A stretch of 7,917 nt of DNA from an uncultured Erysipelotrichaceae bacterium (GCA_937874965.1 CALNCD010000113.1:1-7917); one strand, 5' to 3'. Positions 1 through 6,148 are shown, counted from the stretch's first letter. Numbers and translations are program-made. Notes: generated from the sequence alone by a model not told the origin.

Positions 1-219
1 GTCTTTTAAACTGGTAAGTAAATTATTTTCGTTTACCACAAATTGTCGTTGTGATTTATTTACCTTTGATAATATATATTTCTCTATATCAGGAGTTATA
101 AATATAATTCCCTTTTCTTTTCTTACTGGTAAATTTGCTGGTAAAGACTTTAAATGATATCTAATATTTTGTTTACTAACATTTAATTCATCTGCTAATT
201 GTTTAATTGTTTTTAACAT
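1..219 (-). CDS. Helix-turn-helix plasmid replication-associated protein (DUF536-type), N-terminal part, cut by window edge
   Basis: An ATG-started frame reads leftwards from 219 for 73 codons with no stop, so the 3' end lies outside the window. The protein begins MLKTIKQLADELNVSKQNIR, a compact helix-turn-helix at residues 1-25, followed by a basic, hydrophilic stretch with a short beta-like segment (GIIFITPDIEKYI). This N-terminus is characteristic of the small DNA-binding proteins encoded just after repB on Gram-positive theta-replicating plasmids, whose C-terminal part is Pfam DUF536. It starts three bases after the stop of the truncated repB-like frame (TAA-GTC-ATG), the usual repB-orfX arrangement. 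The stretch is visibly more AT-rich than the genes from ptsI rightwards, which fits acquired DNA. A single-domain HTH regulator is the alternative. The family assignment comes from recognising the N-terminus and the context; the DUF536 domain itself is not in view. Confidence 0.72.
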   Translation of the reverse strand, partial: MLKTIKQLADELNVSKQNIRYHLKSLPANLPVRKEKGIIFITPDIEKYILSKVNKSQRQFVVNENNLLTSLKD

Positions 220-222
220 GAC

Positions 223-570
223 TTATTTTTCCCAATATCTATTTTTTAGAATATCTTGTAGCAATCTCAATTCAAACGTTTCTTTCTGCTGGAGAATCAT
301 GTATCGAACAGATTGTGTCATATAACTTTCTCCAAAAGCTCCATAGAGAGCCTCTAGCGAGTTTTTATCCCTCTCTGAGAGTTGACACTTAAATTCTATT
401 TCAATCGCTTCCAGCAAGCCTTGAAGCCCTTCTGATTGTGCTTGATGATGTAGGGTTGCTTTTATATCATGTTCCCACGAAGTTGTAGGGCGAGTTTCTT
501 CTTTTTCTTCGATGAAGAATTGAATACGGTCAATCTGTCGTCCAACTTTCTTTTTCTTATAAGTAACGGT
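223..570 (-). pseudogene. C-terminal remnant of a Rep_3-type plasmid replication initiator (RepB)
   Basis: Reading leftwards from 570 there are 115 open codons, bounded upstream by an in-frame TAA (571-573) and ending with TAA at 223-225. The first residues, TVTYKKKKVGRQIDRIQFFI, look like the end of the second winged-helix domain of Rep_3-superfamily initiators (pattern Y-K/E-K-x-K-K-G-R-x-I-x-x-I-x-F). A charged linker (EEKEETRP) and a helical tail ending LLQDILKNRYWEK follow. Family members are usually about 300-400 residues, so the two winged helices and the start are missing. No in-frame ATG precedes residue 80 or so; the only candidate start in the tail is a TTG at 415-417 without a convincing ribosome site. 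It sits directly before the HTH gene, as in lactococcal and lactobacillar theta plasmids. I infer a 5'-truncated, inactive repB. Recognition is from motif pattern only. Confidence 0.66.
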
Positions 571-710
571 TTAGGAAGAACAATGCTGTTGTTTCAGGTT
601 TGCATTCCCTCGAATGAAACGTTTTGCATATAAACTCTGGATGATAAAAATCAGACGGTGGTGAAGTTGTAAGGCCTAAGTGAGCAACGGCATGTTTTTT
701 TAGTGCTTAA

Positions 711-782
711 ATCGAACGAACTCATCATTGATAGCCATCCGAATAAATGGTATTATTAGTTTAGTACGCATGGAAGTTCGAT
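711..782. repeat. 7-bp inverted repeat flanking the ptsI promoter
   Basis: ATCGAAC at 711-717 is the exact inverted copy of GTTCGAT at 776-782. The two arms lie on either side of the ptsI -35/-10 elements (728-756). A pair of arms of this length may arise by chance, so an operator role is only a suggestion. Confidence 0.3.
728..756 (+). promoter_or_regulatory. SigA-type promoter of the ptsI-ABC operon
   Basis: TTGATA (728-733), a 17-base spacer and TATTAT (751-756) give five matches to each consensus hexamer with the ideal spacing. The expected start of transcription is near 763, which leaves a leader of about 45 bases before the ptsI ATG. No further promoter of comparable quality was seen before the terminator at 4414, so the four downstream genes probably depend on it. 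Confidence 0.8.
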
Positions 783-786
783 GCGT
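766..786 (+). promoter_or_regulatory. Hairpin in the ptsI leader, just upstream of the ribosome site
   Basis: ACGCAT (766-771) pairs perfectly with ATGCGT (781-786) around a nine-base loop. It begins about three bases after the predicted transcription start and ends two bases before the purine-rich ribosome site (788-798). It has no T-tract, so it is not a terminator. It may stabilise the 5' end of the mRNA, or as DNA act as an operator. Function is inferred only. Confidence 0.4.
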
Positions 787-807
787 TAAGGAAAGAGGAA
801 ATTAAAG

Positions 808-2508
808 ATGTTAAAAGGAATTGCTGCTTCATCAGGGGTTGTTGTTTCAAAGGTGTTTAAATTACAGCCTCCTGTACTCGACATTAAGAAAGTAGATGCT
901 AATGCGGATGAAGAACTGGCTAAATTGCAGTCGGCTCTTGAAAAAACCAGAAGCGATATTGAAGCCATCAAGGTCCGTGCCAAGGGGAAGCTTTCGGATG
1001 AAGAGATTGCGATATTTGATGCTCATCTTATGGTTACCAATGATCCGGACTTTATCGGACAGATTGAAGATACAATCAAAAATGACAACGTGAATGCCGA
1101 CTATGCCGTTGAACAGATTGCAAGTGGTTTTATCGCTATGTTTGAAAATATGGATGATGCTTATTTCAAAGAGAGAGCAGCCGACATCAAAGATGTCACA
1201 TTCCGTTTGAAATGTCATATTTTGGGTGAAATCATTCCTGATCTCACTGCAATAGACGAAGAAGTTGTCATTGTTGCACATGATTTAACGCCTTCAGATA
1301 CTGCCCAGTTGGATCGTCAATTTGTAAAAGGCTTTGCAACTGAGATCGGGGGAAGAACTTCCCATTCTGCTATCATGGCCCGCAGTCTTGAAATTCCTGC
1401 AATTGTCGGAATCAGCGGGATTATGGAAGCAAAGCAGGGCGAGACAATTATCCTGGATGCTGTCAACGGCAATGTTATCCTCAGCCCTGATGCCAATGAG
1501 ATTACTGATTATACAGCCCGTGCCGTCGAATACCATGCTTATGTTGAGAGCCTGAAGACATTGAAGGATGCGAAAAGCGTTTCTCTGGATGGCAAAGAAG
1601 TTGAGATTTCCGCAAACATCGGAACACCGAAGGATGTTGAGGCCGTTCTTGCGAACGGAGGAGAAGGCGTTGGTCTTTACCGGACTGAATTCCTGTATAT
1701 GGATGCTTCTGCTTTACCGACAGAGGAAGAACAGTACGTTGCTTATAAGGCAGTTCTGGAGCAGATGAATCCTCGGCGCGTCGTGGTGAGGACGTTGGAT
1801 ATCGGCGGTGATAAGAATCTTTCTTACCTACAGTTTGATCATGAAATGAACCCGTTCCTTGGCTATCGTGCCCTGCGTCTATGCTTGGACCGGACTGATA
1901 TTTTCAGAACTCAGCTGAGAGCATTGCTTCGTGCGAGTGTCCATGGCAAGCTTGCTATTATGTTCCCGATGGTCGCAACACTGAATGAATTCAGACAAGC
2001 CAAGGCAATCGTTGAAGAAGAGAAGAAGAACTTAACCCGTGAGGGACATGCGATCGCTGATGGTATTGAATTAGGAACAATGGTAGAAATTCCTGCTGTT
2101 GCTGCCTTGGCAGACCAATTTGCAAAGGAATGTGATTTCTTCAGTATTGGAACCAATGATCTTATTCAGTACTCAATGGCTGCAGATCGGATGAATCAGA
2201 AGGTTGCGTATCTTTATCAGCCTTATAATCCATCGTTGCTTCGTTTGATTAAAATGACAATTGATGGAGCACACAAAGAAGGCAAGTGGTGCGGCATGTG
2301 CGGTGAAATGGCAGGAGAACCTAAGGCGGTCGCCTTATTGCTTGGACTTGGTCTTGATGAATTCTCTATGTCTGCTTCATCAATGCTGGCCGCCCGGAAG
2401 ATGATCCGTGAACTCAGTTATGACAAAATGAAGGACATTGCTGAACAGGCACTGAATTGCGCGACTCAAGAGGAAGTTCTTGAATTACTTGATACAGTAA
2501 TAGAGTAG
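808..2508 (+). CDS. ptsI: Phosphoenolpyruvate-protein phosphotransferase (PTS Enzyme I)
   Basis: Cytoplasmic Enzyme I takes the phosphoryl group from phosphoenolpyruvate and passes it to HPr (PtsH), the first step of all PTS sugar uptake. The 566 residues match the usual length of about 570. The N-terminal HPr-binding and phosphohistidine half includes GGRTSHSAIMA with the phosphorylated histidine at His186. The C-terminal PEP-binding barrel shows YRTEFLYM (Arg292), RTLDIGGDK (Arg328), the signature DFFSIGTNDLIQYS (443-456, with Asn450 and Asp451) and GMCGEMAG with the catalytic Cys498. All key residues are present, so the enzyme should be active. The ATG at 808 follows a purine-rich site AAGGAAAGAGG (788-798) and lies about 45 bases from a strong promoter. 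ptsH, which usually precedes ptsI in Bacillota, is not here. The stop is only eight bases before the ABC ATPase gene, so the two are probably co-transcribed. Confidence 0.97.
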   Translation: MLKGIAASSGVVVSKVFKLQPPVLDIKKVDANADEELAKLQSALEKTRSDIEAIKVRAKGKLSDEEIAIFDAHLMVTNDPDFIGQIEDTIKNDNVNADYAVEQIASGFIAMFENMDDAYFKERAADIKDVTFRLKCHILGEIIPDLTAIDEEVVIVAHDLTPSDTAQLDRQFVKGFATEIGGRTSHSAIMARSLEIPAIVGISGIMEAKQGETIILDAVNGNVILSPDANEITDYTARAVEYHAYVESLKTLKDAKSVSLDGKEVEISANIGTPKDVEAVLANGGEGVGLYRTEFLYMDASALPTEEEQYVAYKAVLEQMNPRRVVVRTLDIGGDKNLSYLQFDHEMNPFLGYRALRLCLDRTDIFRTQLRALLRASVHGKLAIMFPMVATLNEFRQAKAIVEEEKKNLTREGHAIADGIELGTMVEIPAVAALADQFAKECDFFSIGTNDLIQYSMAADRMNQKVAYLYQPYNPSLLRLIKMTIDGAHKEGKWCGMCGEMAGEPKAVALLLGLGLDEFSMSASSMLAARKMIRELSYDKMKDIAEQALNCATQEEVLELLDTVIE

Positions 2509-2516
2509 GAAGATGA

Positions 2517-3218
2517 ATGGAAAATATTATTGAAATACGGAATCTGGAAAAGTTCTATGGCCGGTTTCCGGCGTTGAATGGGGTAAATCTCACGCTAAAG
2601 GGAAGCCGGATTATTGGATTGTGCGGACCAAACGGTGCTGGCAAGACGACGTTGATCAAGATTCTCACAGGATTGATTCGTGACTATAAAGGCGAAATCC
2701 TGATTAAAGATGAGGCTTCTTCTGCGTTATCCCGCCGGTTGATTTCTTATCAACCGGATACGAGTCGGCTCACGAAGGAATCAACTGGGTATTCTATGGC
2801 CAATTACTATAAAGATATGTACCCTGATTTTGAAATGAGCGTAATGGAAGAACTTTTTGCGAAACTCAATCTTGATCCGAGAAAACCAGTCGGGAAGATG
2901 AGCAAGGGGATGGTGGAGAAATTCCAGTTAATTCTTACGATGTCCCGGCGTGCTGAAATCTATCTTTTTGACGAGCCGATTGCCGGAGTTGATCCTGCAG
3001 CCCGTGACTTGATTATGGAAACAATTCTTACCCAATACCGTAAGGATGCTCTCGTGGTCATTTCGACTCACCTCATCCGTGATGTTGAAACCATTCTTGA
3101 TGAGGTTATCTTCATCAATGACGGTCAGGTTCTCCTGCATCGGAATTGTGATGAATTGCGCTCTGAAAAGAATATGTCCATTGATGAGTTATTCAGGGAG
3201 GAATACCGATGTTTCTAA
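2517..3218 (+). CDS. ABC-2-type transporter ATP-binding protein (YtrB-like)
   Basis: This 233-residue cytoplasmic ATPase powers an export-type ABC transporter, with the next gene as its membrane partner. The nucleotide-binding elements are in order: Walker A GPNGAGKTT (37-45), Q-loop glutamine in SYQPD (Gln79), signature MSKGM (128-132), Walker B IYLFDEP with Asp152 and Glu153, D-loop AGVDP (156-160) and switch His185 in STHL. The signature SKGM in place of SGGQ is common in small ABC-2 ATPases of the YtrB/YhcG kind and is not a defect. No GntR-type regulator, which often precedes such genes, is present. The start is the ATG at 2517 after AGGAAG (2507-2512); the ATG at 2513 is out of frame and stops after six codons. 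It follows ptsI by eight bases and overlaps the permease start by ten. The substrate is unknown. Confidence 0.93.
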   Translation: MENIIEIRNLEKFYGRFPALNGVNLTLKGSRIIGLCGPNGAGKTTLIKILTGLIRDYKGEILIKDEASSALSRRLISYQPDTSRLTKESTGYSMANYYKDMYPDFEMSVMEELFAKLNLDPRKPVGKMSKGMVEKFQLILTMSRRAEIYLFDEPIAGVDPAARDLIMETILTQYRKDALVVISTHLIRDVETILDEVIFINDGQVLLHRNCDELRSEKNMSIDELFREEYRCF

Positions 3219-3991
3219 AACTAATTAAGCATGACATCCTGAATTCATGGAAAGATTTCGGATTATCCTATTTACTGGGACTCGGTCTCGCGGTTCTCTT
3301 GTTTATCAGCAAGATTCCTGGTGAAACCAATATTATTTTTTCACTGTTTGTTTCATTGTTGATGCTAGGTCTAGGGTTAGCTGTCACAATCGTCAGTATA
3401 CGTGCCTTGATTCGGCTTTTCTACTCGAGCCTGTATACTCAAGACCCGGTACTGACCTGGACTCAGCCGGTCTCTTCTACATGGGTTCTGCTCAGCAAAG
3501 TCATTGTTGGATTTATCTGGAGTCTTGTTTCTATCGTCTTTATCGTTGCTTTGATGGCAATTTTCCTGCTGTTGGTTTCTCAGGATACAGTTGAAGGATT
3601 GCAGATGATCTATGACATGTTCAGCGAGTACATCAGTGTCGATCCTTCTGTACAGATTGTCTATATTGTCAGTTTTGTCGCTTCCTATTGTCTGCAGGCA
3701 GCAACAATCTTACTGGTTGGAGCAATTGCAAATTCATCCTGGATTCGTCAGCATCGCAATATTCTTGCAGTTGCCTTTTTCTTGATAATCTACTTCACAA
3801 TTACTAACATTATTTCACTTGTCAGCAGAGGTGGTCCGATTGTTATTAGTACTTTTGGAAGTTCAATTTATGTTGGATTAAGCAATGGACTGGGCAGTGC
3901 ACTCTTGTTTTATTGCGGGTATATTGTTCTATCGGCCGTTCTATTTCTACTCGGCAAACTTGTGATTGACCACAAACTCGAAATCAACTGA
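3209..3991 (+). CDS. ABC-2-type transporter permease, six membrane helices
   Basis: A 260-residue integral membrane protein that would form the channel for the ATPase encoded just upstream. Hydrophobic segments are near residues 18-35, 42-65, 94-123, 149-173, 184-206 and 228-253. The amphipathic N-terminus MFLKLIKHDI is typical of ABC-2 permeases. A polar segment at about 125-147 probably faces outward. The ATG at 3209 is preceded by the good ribosome site AGGGAGGA (3195-3202) with a six-base spacer, and overlaps the ATPase gene by ten bases. Its TGA stop shares a base with the ATG of the lipoprotein gene. Sequence motifs do not reveal the cargo; a peptide, an antibiotic or a lipid-linked cell-wall precursor are all possible for this class. 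The assignment as permease rests on topology and gene order. Confidence 0.86.
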   Translation: MFLKLIKHDILNSWKDFGLSYLLGLGLAVLLFISKIPGETNIIFSLFVSLLMLGLGLAVTIVSIRALIRLFYSSLYTQDPVLTWTQPVSSTWVLLSKVIVGFIWSLVSIVFIVALMAIFLLLVSQDTVEGLQMIYDMFSEYISVDPSVQIVYIVSFVASYCLQAATILLVGAIANSSWIRQHRNILAVAFFLIIYFTITNIISLVSRGGPIVISTFGSSIYVGLSNGLGSALLFYCGYIVLSAVLFLLGKLVIDHKLEIN

Positions 3992-4392
3992 TGAAGCGGT
4001 TTGGATTGATTGTACTTTTACTTGCGGTATGCCTGGCCGGTTGTTCCAAATCGAATACTGTGCCAACGTTAGGGAATGTCTCTGATTTCACCAAAGTTGA
4101 CTTATGTATCGGCGACCAGTACAACATTTCTTTGACGTTGCAAGATCCTGGCGCGATTCAATCCCTCGTTTCAACAGTAAACACTTTCTTGGCATCTGCG
4201 TCCGTGTATACCATTACTGCTGATGACTTAGCATCTGTTACCCAGTTTTACTATCTCGAATTTTTCGTAGGATCAATCCGGAGCGAAGTCATTATGACGA
4301 ATGCATATCTGCGGTTTAATGGCCATTACTATAGGAATGAAGCCTACTCCAGTTTTTACACATCTGTTTTAGCTTTATATCCTGAACAGTAG
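3991..4392 (+). CDS. Small putative lipoprotein of the ABC operon, unrecognised family
   Basis: The 133-residue product has a lipoprotein signal peptide: Lys-Arg at 2-3, a hydrophobic core and the lipobox LAGC with Cys18 as the lipidated residue. It should be anchored to the outer face of the cytoplasmic membrane. The mature part of about 115 residues has no cysteine other than Cys18 and one further Cys in VDLCIGDQ. It is rich in Ser, Thr and aromatic residues, with a distinctive end FNGHYYRNEAYSSFYTSVL. I do not recognise the family. The start ATG at 3991 shares its A with the permease stop (TGATG) and lacks a Shine-Dalgarno site of its own, so it is probably translated by coupling to the permease. 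Being last in the ABC operon, it may be an accessory or substrate-contacting part of the transporter; this is inference from position. Confidence 0.8.
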   Translation: MKRFGLIVLLLAVCLAGCSKSNTVPTLGNVSDFTKVDLCIGDQYNISLTLQDPGAIQSLVSTVNTFLASASVYTITADDLASVTQFYYLEFFVGSIRSEVIMTNAYLRFNGHYYRNEAYSSFYTSVLALYPEQ

Positions 4393-4413
4393 AAATGTTT
4401 GACTGGATATCTT

Positions 4414-4437
4414 AAGGAAGCATTGCTTCCTTTTTTT
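4414..4437 (+). terminator. Intrinsic terminator closing the ptsI-ABC-lipoprotein operon
   Basis: AAGGAAGC (4414-4421) pairs over eight bases with GCTTCCTT (4425-4432) around the loop ATT, and the stem runs into seven Ts (4431-4437). It starts 22 bases after the lipoprotein stop. Confidence 0.9.
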
Positions 4438-4467
4438 ATCGAATTACCAGTCGTTGGCTGACTCACT

Positions 4468-4496
4468 CTGGTATTAGTGATTATTTCGTGTATAAT
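4468..4496 (+). promoter_or_regulatory. Promoter of the glycosyltransferase gene
   Basis: A perfect -10 element TATAAT lies at 4491-4496. Seventeen bases upstream is the weak -35 CTGGTA (4468-4473), which matches three of six positions. Transcription would begin near 4503, about 15 bases before the ATG at 4518. The -35 hexamer is also the right arm of an inverted repeat, TACCAG (4445-4450) and CTGGTA (4468-4473), so a regulator could bind over it; this is conjecture. Confidence 0.62.
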
Positions 4497-4504
4497 TGTA
4501 ATGT

Positions 4505-4512
4505 AAAGGTGA
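4505..4512 (+). promoter_or_regulatory. Ribosome-binding site that fixes the glycosyltransferase start
   Basis: AAAGGTGA (4505-4512) lies five bases before the ATG at 4518. The frame stays open back to a GTG at 4488, but that GTG overlaps the promoter -10 region and would lie upstream of the predicted transcript start, so the ten extra codons are not translated. Confidence 0.8.
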
Positions 4513-4517
4513 CTTCA

Positions 4518-5900
4518 ATGAAAAAAATAAAGATTAATATGTTATCCAATGCTGACTCAATAAAAGGGCAAGGTGTCGGCAGTGCTTACCTCGAGCAAGT
4601 TCAGCTGGTCCGAGAAGGTGCACGTGATCTTTTTGATGTAGCAATCAACGAATGGGAAGATGGTGATATCAATCATTTCCATTCCGTTGACGTCGGTTTT
4701 TATTTCAGAATTAAAACGAGCCGGGCAATAAATGTCTGCTACGTTCATTTTTTGCCGGAGACGCTGGAAGGATCCATTTCATTGCCTAAGCCTATTTTCT
4801 CAACCTTCAAGCACTATGTGGTTGATTTTTATCGCAGTGCTGATTATTGTGTCGTTGTCAATCCTATTTTTATCGATAAGCTGACCCGTTACAATATCCC
4901 TCGTGAAAATATTGTGTATATCCCAAATTATGTATCAAAATCCGATTTTTATCCCATGACAGACCAGCAAGCATTGAAACAGGTGAAACAGAAACACCGG
5001 ATTCCTATGGATGCATTCATTGTCTTGGGTGTAGGCCAAGTGCAAACACGCAAAGGGGTACTGGATTTCGTTGAGATTGCGAAGAACCATCCAGATAAAG
5101 CGTTCGTCTGGTGCGGCGGCTTTTCCTTTGGATCGATAACCGATGGATACAAGGAACTGAAGCAAGTGGTTGAACATCCTCCTGAAAACGTCTATTTTCT
5201 CGATATTATTCCGCGTGAGGAAATGAATGCCATGTTTAATTTAGCAGATATGCTGTTTATGCCTTCTTATAATGAATTGTTCCCGATGTCGATTCTGGAA
5301 GCTGCCAATGTTCAGAAGCCGATCTTACTGCGTGATCTTGATCTTTATGATGACATTCTTTTTGATTTTTACTTGAAAGCCCATGATAATCGTCATTTCT
5401 CAGAGGAAATTGAAAAATTAGCAAATGATCCTCAATATTATCAAGCTGCATGTGCGCTTTCTAAGTCGATTTCTGAGAAGTACTCAAAGGAGAATGTACT
5501 GACCCAGTGGCGCGATTTTTACTCGACTATTTACAAGAATCGTACTTCGAGTCATTTCATTACTTTACGGAAGTCCAGAAATGAACTTTCTAAAATTCTT
5601 GAGGGCAATAAGACCATGCTGGTCGATGGAAGCAGCATTAATTCAACGCCGTTTGGGAAAATTAAAGAAGGGGACACATTGCTTTTTACAAATCGCGGCG
5701 AGAGCGAAATCAAGGCAAGTGCTGTCATTAAATCCATTCGCAACTACGAACATTTTGATGATGAGGAAACACTGAACCTCATCTTGAAGTATCAAACCAA
5801 TCTCTGCTTAAATGCCACTGAAATCAAAAAGTATGCAAGCAAACTCTATTTGACATTCATTGAATTTGATCACGTGGTTGATAAATCCGAAAGTTTGTAA
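4518..5900 (+). CDS. GT4-family glycosyltransferase (LafB/CpoA-like glycolipid synthase) with an extra C-terminal PUA/ASCH-like domain
   Basis: A 460-residue enzyme. Residues 1-340 form a GT-B, GT4-type retaining glycosyltransferase: glycine-rich GQGVGSAY (17-24), HFLPETLEGS (77-86), GQVQTRKG with phosphate-contacting Arg178 and Lys179, WCGGFSFG (198-205) and the EX7E pair in NELFPMSILE (Glu253, Glu261). The opening MKKIKINMLSNADSIKGQGV and the motifs at 77-86 and 198-205 resemble LafB/CpoA enzymes. Those add a second hexose to glucosyl-diacylglycerol, the membrane anchor of lipoteichoic acid, at the inner membrane face. Such enzymes usually end near residue 340; here about 110 residues follow (343-452). 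The extension contains LEGNKTML, KIKEGDTLLF and a final strand LYLTFIEFDHV, a pattern like PUA/ASCH domains. The gene appears monocistronic, between the terminator at 4414 and a tRNA gene. The GT4 call is firm; the lipid acceptor is inferred from similarity. Confidence 0.86.
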   Translation: MKKIKINMLSNADSIKGQGVGSAYLEQVQLVREGARDLFDVAINEWEDGDINHFHSVDVGFYFRIKTSRAINVCYVHFLPETLEGSISLPKPIFSTFKHYVVDFYRSADYCVVVNPIFIDKLTRYNIPRENIVYIPNYVSKSDFYPMTDQQALKQVKQKHRIPMDAFIVLGVGQVQTRKGVLDFVEIAKNHPDKAFVWCGGFSFGSITDGYKELKQVVEHPPENVYFLDIIPREEMNAMFNLADMLFMPSYNELFPMSILEAANVQKPILLRDLDLYDDILFDFYLKAHDNRHFSEEIEKLANDPQYYQAACALSKSISEKYSKENVLTQWRDFYSTIYKNRTSSHFITLRKSRNELSKILEGNKTMLVDGSSINSTPFGKIKEGDTLLFTNRGESEIKASAVIKSIRNYEHFDDEETLNLILKYQTNLCLNATEIKKYASKLYLTFIEFDHVVDKSESL

Positions 5901-5915
5901 TCCCTTCAAAATATA

Positions 5916-5944
5916 TTGAAATACCCGTAAGCATATGCTATTAT
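5916..5944 (+). promoter_or_regulatory. Extended -10 promoter of the tRNA-Trp gene
   Basis: TTGAAA (5916-5921), a 17-base spacer and TATTAT (5939-5944), with an upstream TGC (5936-5938) that makes an extended -10. Transcription would start near 5951, nine bases before the mature tRNA, so the gene can be expressed independently of the glycosyltransferase gene. Confidence 0.85.
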
Positions 5945-5959
5945 TAAAAGGCAGATTTT

Positions 5960-6033
5960 AGGGGTATAGTTCAAAGGTAGAGCAGCGGTCTCCAAAACCG
6001 CTAATGAGGGTTCGAATCCTTCTACCCCTGCCA
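5960..6033 (+). tRNA. tRNA-Trp (anticodon CCA)
   Basis: The 74 bases fold into a full cloverleaf: acceptor AGGGGTA/TACCCCT, D stem GTTC/GAGC, anticodon stem GCGGT/ACCGC around loop CTCCAAA with the anticodon CCA at 5992-5994, a four-base variable loop, T stem GAGGG/CCTTC (one G-T pair) and T loop TTCGAAT. The discriminator is G6030 and the 3' CCA (6031-6033) is encoded. This tRNA reads UGG only, which agrees with TGA serving as the stop of the permease gene and argues against a Mollicutes-type code. Confidence 0.97.
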
Positions 6034-6046
6034 GATATAGTTAATC

Positions 6047-6072
6047 ACCCGCTAAACAGTGGGTTTTATTTT
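6047..6072 (+). terminator. Intrinsic terminator after tRNA-Trp
   Basis: ACCCGCT (6047-6053) pairs with AGTGGGT (6058-6064), including one G-T pair, around an AAAC loop. An interrupted T-tract TTTTATTTT (6064-6072) follows. It begins 13 bases after the tRNA. Confidence 0.82.
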
Positions 6073-6115
6073 GCGTTTTCCTGTTTTCTTGGATTCACTG
6101 TATTTTTTCAGTTAA

Positions 6116-6148
6116 TTGCCAGACTGGTTAGTCGAATTAAGCTATAAT
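6116..6148 (+). promoter_or_regulatory. Probable promoter of the MFS-phosphodiesterase operon
   Basis: A perfect -10 TATAAT lies at 6143-6148. The best -35-like hexamer, TTGCCA (6116-6121), is 21 bases away, too far for a standard SigA promoter, and no good hexamer sits at 16-18 bases. The -35 region may therefore be poor and activator-dependent. The sequence CCAGACTGG (6119-6127), a small palindrome in this region, could be a binding site but is short. Leader length would be about 60 bases. Confidence 0.5.

Noticed and set aside
223..417. 64-residue gene starting at TTG 415-417 on the minus strand
   Set aside because: The frame continues upstream to 570 with Rep_3-like sequence and the TTG has no convincing ribosome site, so it is better read as the tail of a truncated initiator.
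571..710. A 47-codon open stretch on the minus strand between the repB remnant and the ptsI promoter
   Set aside because: It has no start, no ribosome site and no recognisable motif, and this length without a stop is common by chance.
2134..2190. Apparent substitutions in the Enzyme I PEP signature (NDLIQYS instead of NDLTQYT)
   Set aside because: Ile at the first position is normal in Gram-positive Enzyme I and Ser for Thr is conservative; the catalytic residues Asn450, Asp451 and Cys498 are intact.
2898..2912. ABC signature MSKGM differing from LSGGQ, suggesting an inactive ATPase
   Set aside because: SKGM is a frequent variant in small ABC-2-type ATPases, and all other catalytic motifs are present.
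4488..4517. GTG start ten codons upstream of the glycosyltransferase ATG
   Set aside because: It lies on the promoter -10 region and upstream of the predicted transcript start; a good ribosome site and ATG with a family-typical N-terminus follow at 4505-4520.
5905..5920. TTCAA-AATATA-TTGAA inverted repeat as a terminator for the glycosyltransferase gene
   Set aside because: The stem is only five A/T-rich pairs with no T-tract and overlaps the tRNA promoter -35; read-through to the tRNA terminator is more likely.
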